Positions 36,473 through 41,247 of a DNA stretch of 41,247 nucleotides are shown one piece after another (the first letter of the stretch is position 1; each line of letters begins with the position of its first letter). A program made the translations under genes and the position numbers. The notes beneath the pieces are model-generated. The model made no database searches, had not been told where the DNA came from, and saw only the letters and a program-made list of their open reading frames with translations. The stretch comes from Caldisericaceae bacterium (GTDB lineage: Bacteria > Caldisericota > Caldisericia > Caldisericales > Caldisericaceae): positions 1 through 41,247 of the forward strand of contig JALVXB010000020.1 in the NCBI GenBank assembly GCA_027023025.1, read 5' to 3'.

Positions 36473-37126
36473 ATGCATCTCTGGCATAACTTTTCAGCTA
36501 TCTGGCGGAGCGTCCCCTTCCTTTTGAAGGGGCTCCCCATTACCTTATCTCTTACAGGACTCTCAGGACTTATTGGTATTGGAATAGGATTGGCTCTGGC
36601 TTTAATGAAAATTTCAAAAAACAAACTTTTTAGATGGTTTGCTCTGATTTACATTGATCTGTTTCGCGGGACTCCTTTACTTCTTCAAATAATGATTGTT
36701 TATTATGCGCTACCTTTAAATATAGACGCTTTTTCTGCTGCTATTATTGCTCTTTCCTTAAATGCCGCCGCTTATCTTGCAGAAATATTCCGTGCTGGAA
36801 TTGAATCTATTTCGAAAGGACAAATGGAAGCAGCACTTTCTGTTGGGATGAACTACTCACAGGCTATGAGATACATCATTATTCCTCAGACAATCAGAAG
36901 AATTATTCCCCCGACTACGAACGAAATTGTTGCGCTACTAAAGGATACTTCTCTCGTTATGGTTATAGGCCTCGCGGAGATTGTGTATAAAGCAAAACAG
37001 ATAGGTTCTGCTACTGCTAACTTTCTTACTCCACTTATGTTTGCTGCCATCCTGTATTTGATTTTTACTATTCCACTCACTCGTTATGCAGAAAAACTGG
37101 AGAGGAGGTTCAGCCGAGGTGATTAG
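36473..37126 (+). CDS. Polar amino acid ABC transporter permease
   Basis: A 217-residue permease of the His/Glu/Gln/Arg family with five or so membrane segments. [16 protein letters not shown] and [17 protein letters not shown] near the N-terminus are typical. The ATPase-docking EAA loop reads [20 protein letters not shown], and [17 protein letters not shown] is the conserved late segment. It starts 2 nt after the binding protein gene (GGAGG before ATG) and overlaps the ATPase gene by 8 nt. Confidence 0.93.
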   Translation: MHLWHNFSAIWRSVPFLLKGLPITLSLTGLSGLIGIGIGLALALMKISKNKLFRWFALIYIDLFRGTPLLLQIMIVYYALPLNIDAFSAAIIALSLNAAAYLAEIFRAGIESISKGQMEAALSVGMNYSQAMRYIIIPQTIRRIIPPTTNEIVALLKDTSLVMVIGLAEIVYKAKQIGSATANFLTPLMFAAILYLIFTIPLTRYAEKLERRFSRGD

Positions 37127-37844
37127 AACAGTTAATTTAACGAAAAAATTTGGCAACCTGTTAGTTTTTGAAGATGTCAACTTTAAAATTGAAAAAGGTG
37201 AGAGAGTCGTTATTATTGGGCCTTCTGGTGCGGGGAAAAGTACATTTATCCGCTGCTTGAATTTTTTAGAATTTCCTACGAGCGGGGATGTGTACTTTGA
37301 GGGGAAGAGAATAGATAAAAATTCAAACCTACCCGCAATAAGACAGAGGATAGGTATGGTTTTTCAGCATTTTAATTTGTTTCCTCATCTTACTGCTCTT
37401 CAGAATGTTACTATAGCTCCCATAAAAGTTAAAAAAATGAGTGAAAAAGAAGCAAATGAGATTGCAATGTACTATCTCTCAAAAGTAGGGCTTGCGGATC
37501 GTATAAATCATTACCCCTCTCAGCTTTCTGGTGGTGAAAAACAGCGTATTGCAATAGCCCGTGCGCTTGCAATGAAACCTGACTTAATGCTTTTTGACGA
37601 GCCTACATCTGCACTGGATGTAGAAATGGTAAAAGAGGTACTTGATACGATTGAGAAGCTTGCATTTGAGGGAATGACTATGATCGTTGTAACTCACGAA
37701 ATTTCTTTTGCAAAGGAAGTTGCAGATCGTTTGATTTTTATGGCAGATCACCACATAGTTGAGGAAAATACTCCATCCGAATTTTTTGCGCATCCCAGGA
37801 CGGAACGCGCCAAAAAATTCCTCAACAAAATTGTTAATATATAA
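37119..37844 (+). CDS. Polar amino acid ABC transporter ATP-binding protein
   Basis: A 241-residue ATPase with Walker [10 protein letters not shown] (34-42), Q-loop [12 protein letters not shown], signature LSGGEKQR, Walker [13 protein letters not shown] and switch His in [15 protein letters not shown], the GlnQ/ArtP type. I set the start at a GTG (37119) because AGGAGG lies ten bases before it and the product then begins [11 protein letters not shown], as in relatives. A longer frame from 37086 adds 11 unlikely residues. This completes the binding protein/permease/ATPase set. Confidence 0.93.
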   Translation: MIRTVNLTKKFGNLLVFEDVNFKIEKGERVVIIGPSGAGKSTFIRCLNFLEFPTSGDVYFEGKRIDKNSNLPAIRQRIGMVFQHFNLFPHLTALQNVTIAPIKVKKMSEKEANEIAMYYLSKVGLADRINHYPSQLSGGEKQRIAIARALAMKPDLMLFDEPTSALDVEMVKEVLDTIEKLAFEGMTMIVVTHEISFAKEVADRLIFMADHHIVEENTPSEFFAHPRTERAKKFLNKIVNI

Positions 37845-37862
37845 GCAAGGAGGCAGGTGCAA

Positions 37863-38795
37863 ATGGAAATTAAGGATTACAAAGAAAAGTTTTCTTCTCC
37901 ATTTATAAAAGATGCAATGAAGATTCACAGTGATGTAAGAAAGTTTATGGCAGATTTTTTAAAAGAACAACGGGATTTTGTAGAAATTCCACCTGTAATA
38001 ATTTCTGCCATTACTGATCCATTAAATCATCCAACAACTAAGTCACAAATAGAAGTATATGGATATAAATACGAGCTTACAAAAAGTATGATTTTCCATA
38101 AACAGATTGCAATGCATGTATTGGATAAAATTTTTGCTTTCTCACCCAATATCAGGCTTGAGCCTACAGAAAGAAAAAATACAGGCAGGCATTTAATTGA
38201 ATTTACTCAGATCGATGTAGAGCAAAAAAATGCATCTCGAGAGGATGTGATGGATCTTGCTGAGGACCTCGTGATTTATACTATTGAGAAAGTACTTGAA
38301 AAAGATAGCGACATACTTGGTAAGTATGGCAGAAAGTTAAAAGTGCCTAATAAGCCCTTCAAGAAAATTACATACAAAGAGGCAGAAACTAAATATGGAC
38401 CCGATTTCGAGACAAAGCTTTCTAAAGATGCTGACGAGCCTTTCTGGCTAATTGATATCCCTATAATGGAAAGAGAGTTTTACGATAGAGAGGATCCTAC
38501 ACGACCAGGTGTGTTATTGGATATGGATTTAATTTATCCTGAAGGGTTCGGAGAAGCATCCTCGGGTGGAGAAAGAGAATATGAATTGGAGCAAATTTAC
38601 AGAAGAATTGCTAAAAAAGGCCAGACTCCTGAGCAATTTAAGTGGTATATTGAATTTACAAAAGCCTATGGACTTATTCCTTCTGCTGGTTTTGGAATCG
38701 GTATTGAAAGGTTTGTCCGCTTTGTACTTGGTGCAAAAGATGTGAAGGATGTAGCATTATTTCCAAAAGCACCCGGAGAATTTTATCCGATCTAA
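37863..38795 (+). CDS. Archaeal-type asparagine synthetase (class II synthetase-like)
   Basis: A 310-residue class II aminoacyl-tRNA synthetase catalytic core close to AsnRS but without the N-terminal anticodon-binding domain. Motif 2 is around FTQIDVE and motif 3 is GFGIGIERFVRFVLG. This matches the archaeal asparagine synthetase related to AsnRS, which amidates aspartate using ATP and ammonia. An AsnRS paralogue of unknown use is the alternative. The ATG at 37863 lies nine bases after AAGGAGG; a GTG at 37857 is too close. Only 18 nt separate it from the amino acid transporter ATPase, so co-expression is likely. Confidence 0.85.
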   Translation: MEIKDYKEKFSSPFIKDAMKIHSDVRKFMADFLKEQRDFVEIPPVIISAITDPLNHPTTKSQIEVYGYKYELTKSMIFHKQIAMHVLDKIFAFSPNIRLEPTERKNTGRHLIEFTQIDVEQKNASREDVMDLAEDLVIYTIEKVLEKDSDILGKYGRKLKVPNKPFKKITYKEAETKYGPDFETKLSKDADEPFWLIDIPIMEREFYDREDPTRPGVLLDMDLIYPEGFGEASSGGEREYELEQIYRRIAKKGQTPEQFKWYIEFTKAYGLIPSAGFGIGIERFVRFVLGAKDVKDVALFPKAPGEFYPI

Positions 38796-38815
38796 AAGTT
38801 TATTTTATTTGGATT

Positions 38816-39409
38816 TTATTGTTGCTTTTGTGTAGAGGAGAAAATCTCCTCTACACTTTTATCTGGTGCAAATAATTCAAATACGAATATAGCCATTCCA
38901 ATCATTATTATGATGTCTCCTATGCTATAAACTGTTTTGAATTTTCCAAACATTGAAAGTAATATTCTATCACCTAACAGGTTTAGCCTTGTTTTGTTTG
39001 TCATTACAGTAGCATTGTAAAAATGTCCATACTTTGTTAACAGTTTTATTTTTTCCATTTGTCCAGACAATGCTAACTGTTTTATGCTTTGAGGCATGTA
39101 TCCTTTATTTGCAAGTATTACTATTATATTTAAAATAAATCCTACTGTTGTGACTTTTATGCCGTAATATTCCTTAAAGTTTGCCAGGAGAAATATGAGT
39201 AGCACTATCAAGGAGAGAATATAAAGAGTAGGAGTAAGATAATTTAATTTACTTTGTGCGAATTTCTCGTTAAAAATAGCAATTTGTATCGCAAACCCCA
39301 ATAAAATCAACCAATAAAGTTTGATGTTTTTATGCTCTATATTTTTTATGTTTTTGTATTTGATTATCGCCAGTAAAAAAGCAGCTAATATTAATAATAG
39401 GAGCAGCAT
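38816..39409 (-). CDS. DUF5317-like membrane protein
   Basis: A 197-residue protein with five or six membrane segments and the family pattern of ILANKGYMPQSIKQL in a loop and a late SIGDIIIMIGMAIFVFELF. This agrees with DUF5317, a membrane family of unknown function. It abuts the HD-GYP gene (39410) on the same strand, which suggests a functional link to that signalling protein. Its last codons overlap the plus-strand terminator hairpin of the asparagine synthetase gene. Confidence 0.7.
   Translation of the reverse strand: MLLLLLILAAFLLAIIKYKNIKNIEHKNIKLYWLILLGFAIQIAIFNEKFAQSKLNYLTPTLYILSLIVLLIFLLANFKEYYGIKVTTVGFILNIIVILANKGYMPQSIKQLALSGQMEKIKLLTKYGHFYNATVMTNKTRLNLLGDRILLSMFGKFKTVYSIGDIIIMIGMAIFVFELFAPDKSVEEIFSSTQKQQ
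38830..38860 (+). terminator. Terminator of the amino acid ABC/asparagine synthetase operon
   Basis: A perfect 12-bp stem GTGTAGAGGAGA/TCTCCTCTACAC with an AAA loop, followed by TTTT. It is located inside the 3' coding end of the convergent DUF5317 gene. Confidence 0.75.
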
Positions 39410-40840
39410 TTATTTCTCTGTTTTATTCTTTGTTTTAGGAGTATGTATAATTGCGTCTTTTGGAAAATACTTCTCCCATTCTTCAGAGTTTTTAGTTATA
39501 GATTTATCTTTTAACATTTCGTTTACCATATCATAAAAAGCGTCAGCTGCATAAGGATCGAATTGTTGCTCTCCTTTTTCCTTTTCCTTTTTTTTCTTTT
39601 CCTTGTCTGTATGGATTTCTTCAAGAGCATCCTCTATGCTCTTTTGTTGTTTATATGGCCTTTTGCTTATCATCGCGTCGAATGAGTCAGCAACACATAT
39701 AATTCTTGAGCCAAGAGGAATTTCCTCTTCTTTTAGGCCATCAGGATATCCACTACCATCCCATTTTTCATGATGATGGAGTATTATCTCGGGTCCATCT
39801 CCAAATGTCCGCAAATTTTCAACTATTTCTTTGCCTTTTTCAGGGTGTGATCTGATTTGGTTCCATTCGTCATCGGTAAGATCTCCCTTCTTTTCCAATA
39901 TTTTGTCTGATATTGCGATCTTTCCTATGTCGTGCAGCCTTGCTGATTTTACGATGATATCCTTTTCGTCTTCAGATATTTTTGAACTATATGCTACTTC
40001 GCAGAGTTTTTCTACGAGATTGGCGACTCTTTCAGAATGTCTTCTGGTGTCCGGGGTTTTGTCGTCTTCGATTTTTGCTAAAACATACAGTGTTTTCTCT
40101 GTTTGTTGTATTATTTCTATTTTTTCCTTAGATGCAAAATAAATTGCTACAAACAGAGGAATTAAAAGTACAGATATCCAGAAATTTGTTAAGTATAGAT
40201 ATATCAGGAGATAGCCTAAAGGAAAAAGAGTCAAGAGGTCTAATTGTGCAGCTTTGATGTTTTTCCACCAGTATTTCCAAAAAGGCTCGTTGTTTATGTA
40301 GGACAACAATCCGAATAAAATAAATGATTCTATTAAAATATATGTTATGCCTGCTATTGATAGTACGAGTATGTTGTGCATACTAATAAAGGATAGATTT
40401 AAATTGTAAAATTTATGAAAAATGACACTAGTTGTGCCAATTACAATGGATAAATATGCTGTATTAAATAATACTTTAATCCACTTTCTACTAAATTCTT
40501 TTCCTCTTACGAAAAGTTCTGCTGCTATATTCGTTATAATTGTGAATATGATTGCATATGAAGGAGTAAATATAAAAGCTACAGCCAAATTTAACGATAG
40601 TGAAAGTGTAACCTCTGCTCTATTCTCCTTCTGTGGGAAATAATCAATTGGGTATTTATCTGCTATTATGATGCTTAACGAAAGAAATACAAAGTATATT
40701 ACCCTACTCTTCTTGCTTAGAGTATCCGTAAATAAGTGTAATTTTGAAAGTAGTAATAGAAATATTAATGTGCTTACAACTACTACGAAAATGTACTTGT
40801 AAACCCACCATCCTTTTTTATTACTCTCGTTATTTAACAT
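39410..40840 (-). CDS. Membrane-bound HD-GYP cyclic-di-GMP phosphodiesterase-like protein
   Basis: A 476-residue protein. The N-terminal half (about 12-235) holds seven or eight membrane segments of a type I cannot name, perhaps a MASE-like sensor. The C-terminal HD-GYP domain has H268, the HD pair H303-D304 (RLHDIGKI) and HHHEKWDGSGYP (355-366), so the metal site is intact. It would hydrolyse cyclic di-GMP or a related nucleotide. A Lys/Glu-rich tail follows. No GGDEF gene is in the window. The ATG lacks a ribosome binding site and may be leaderless. Confidence 0.88.
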   Translation of the reverse strand: MLNNESNKKGWWVYKYIFVVVVSTLIFLLLLSKLHLFTDTLSKKSRVIYFVFLSLSIIIADKYPIDYFPQKENRAEVTLSLSLNLAVAFIFTPSYAIIFTIITNIAAELFVRGKEFSRKWIKVLFNTAYLSIVIGTTSVIFHKFYNLNLSFISMHNILVLSIAGITYILIESFILFGLLSYINNEPFWKYWWKNIKAAQLDLLTLFPLGYLLIYLYLTNFWISVLLIPLFVAIYFASKEKIEIIQQTEKTLYVLAKIEDDKTPDTRRHSERVANLVEKLCEVAYSSKISEDEKDIIVKSARLHDIGKIAISDKILEKKGDLTDDEWNQIRSHPEKGKEIVENLRTFGDGPEIILHHHEKWDGSGYPDGLKEEEIPLGSRIICVADSFDAMISKRPYKQQKSIEDALEEIHTDKEKKKKEKEKGEQQFDPYAADAFYDMVNEMLKDKSITKNSEEWEKYFPKDAIIHTPKTKNKTEK

Positions 40841-40845
40841 GATAT

Positions 40846-40874
40846 ATTTTAGTAAATACCATTAACTATTGCAA
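40846..40874 (-). promoter_or_regulatory. Promoter of the HD-GYP operon (leaderless type)
   Basis: On the minus strand TTGCAA (40874-40869), 17-nt spacer, TAAAAT (40851-40846). The -10 ends 5 nt before the ATG at 40840, so the transcript would start on or next to the start codon. Confidence 0.45.
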
Positions 40875-40880
40875 TAGTTA
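40863..40880. promoter_or_regulatory. 18-bp perfect palindrome, candidate operator
   Basis: TAACTATTGCAATAGTTA is self-complementary over its full length and contains the putative -35 box of the HD-GYP gene, as expected of a repressor site. Confidence 0.5.
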
Positions 40881-40978
40881 TACCCTATTCAGAATTTTAT
40901 AAATATTAATTAAATCCCAAATTTCTATAATAACATTTCTATGATGATATAATATATTACTTTATACCATATAAATCA

Positions 40979-41024
40979 CAGGATATATCACACCATGCTG
41001 TGCGAAACAATACAAGATATCCTG
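40979..41024 (-). other. Nested inverted repeats downstream of the 28-residue peptide gene
   Basis: CAGGATAT (40979-40986) pairs with ATATCCTG (41017-41024). Inside, CACA (40989-40992) pairs with TGTG (40999-41002). It follows the stop of the small peptide gene and may be a 3' structure or weak terminator. Confidence 0.35.
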
Positions 41025-41031
41025 AATTAGT

Positions 41032-41118
41032 TTAGTGCCATTTAAAATCAGCTGCGAGGGTAAGTACCAAAAGACTTATCCCAAGTAAGAATGCTAATAC
41101 TTTGCTACCCCACTTCAT
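41032..41118 (-). CDS. 28-residue hydrophobic small protein
   Basis: On the minus strand AGGAGG lies nine bases before an ATG that opens a 28-codon frame ending in TAA. The product begins MKWGSKV, has a hydrophobic helix (LAFLLGISLLVLTLA) and ends ADFKWH, so it looks like a single-pass membrane peptide with a basic, Trp-containing start. I do not recognise a family. The strong ribosome binding site and the well-formed membrane helix make a chance frame unlikely. Confidence 0.55.
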   Translation of the reverse strand: MKWGSKVLAFLLGISLLVLTLAADFKWH

Positions 41119-41133
41119 CACATTTTACCTCCT

Positions 41134-41247
41134 CGTATAATATATTTGCAGAATAGATAGTAAAGTATTTATCTGTTCTATGCATTGAAGTTTGTTATTC
41201 TCTCTTCGGGGAAAGGTTGAAGAAAGCTGTTGCCTCCTTGGGAAAGG
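41134..41247. other. Right edge, unresolved
   Basis: All three minus-strand frames are open from the window edge, ending at 41125, 41178 and 41195 respectively. A plus-strand frame is also open to the edge. A gene probably extends across the edge, but I cannot decide which frame is real from so short a piece. Confidence 0.3.

Overview
The window (about 41 kb, AT-rich, densely packed, no mobile element or CRISPR array seen) looks like a chromosomal core region of a thermophilic anaerobic bacterium. Supporting points are an NfnAB electron-bifurcating transhydrogenase, a thioredoxin reductase paired with a protein disulfide oxidoreductase-like protein, an archaeal-type asparagine synthetase, a COG2403 GTPase (cyclic 2,3-diphosphoglycerate synthetase family) and an archaeal-style fused anion permease. 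The MreBCD-PBP2-MinCDE-RodA gene order and bacterial tRNAs exclude an archaeon. A Caldisericum-like lineage is my best guess, from overall impression rather than a search.

Layout. 1-2884 (minus): an anion-type ABC transporter with a small leading TIGR04076 gene; the usual C-terminal domain of the ATPase is a separate gene cut by the window edge. 2967-3989 (plus): a membrane-anchored phospholipase D-like protein, followed by a non-coding stretch that carries a strong promoter and what looks like a small structured RNA with an anti-Shine-Dalgarno motif. 4444-6698 (minus): argF and the COG2403 GTPase, divergent from an NfeD protein (6829-7272). 7250-10492 (minus): an unknown membrane protein, a Clp-fold serine protease and an RNase J-like metallo-hydrolase. 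10671-10831 (minus): tRNA-Ala and tRNA-Ile.

10962-28858 (minus): 21 genes with no gap above 12 nt and one good promoter at the upstream end. From the promoter they are two Roadblock/LC7 proteins, metG, tatD, nfnAB, an AmmeMemoRadiSam-type radical SAM enzyme, a flavinylation-type trio (apbE, NusG-II, Gx transporter), DUF4321, maf, mreBCD, the PBP2 gene, minCDE, rodA and a TIGR03960 radical SAM protein. The run links cell shape, septum placement and wall synthesis to redox metabolism and tRNA charging.

28972-41247: rsfS; trxB plus a PDO-like gene; an aminotransferase (minus) divergent from rtcB-nfo-yggS; a polar amino acid ABC transporter with an asparagine synthetase; and an HD-GYP/DUF5317 pair (minus). 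An unlisted 28-residue membrane peptide gene lies at the right end.

Regulatory reading. Eight clear promoters share a 16-nt spacer. Three genes lack a Shine-Dalgarno sequence and have a -10 box 5-12 nt before the ATG, suggesting leaderless or near-leaderless mRNAs. All functional calls come from reading motifs by eye; no searches were run.
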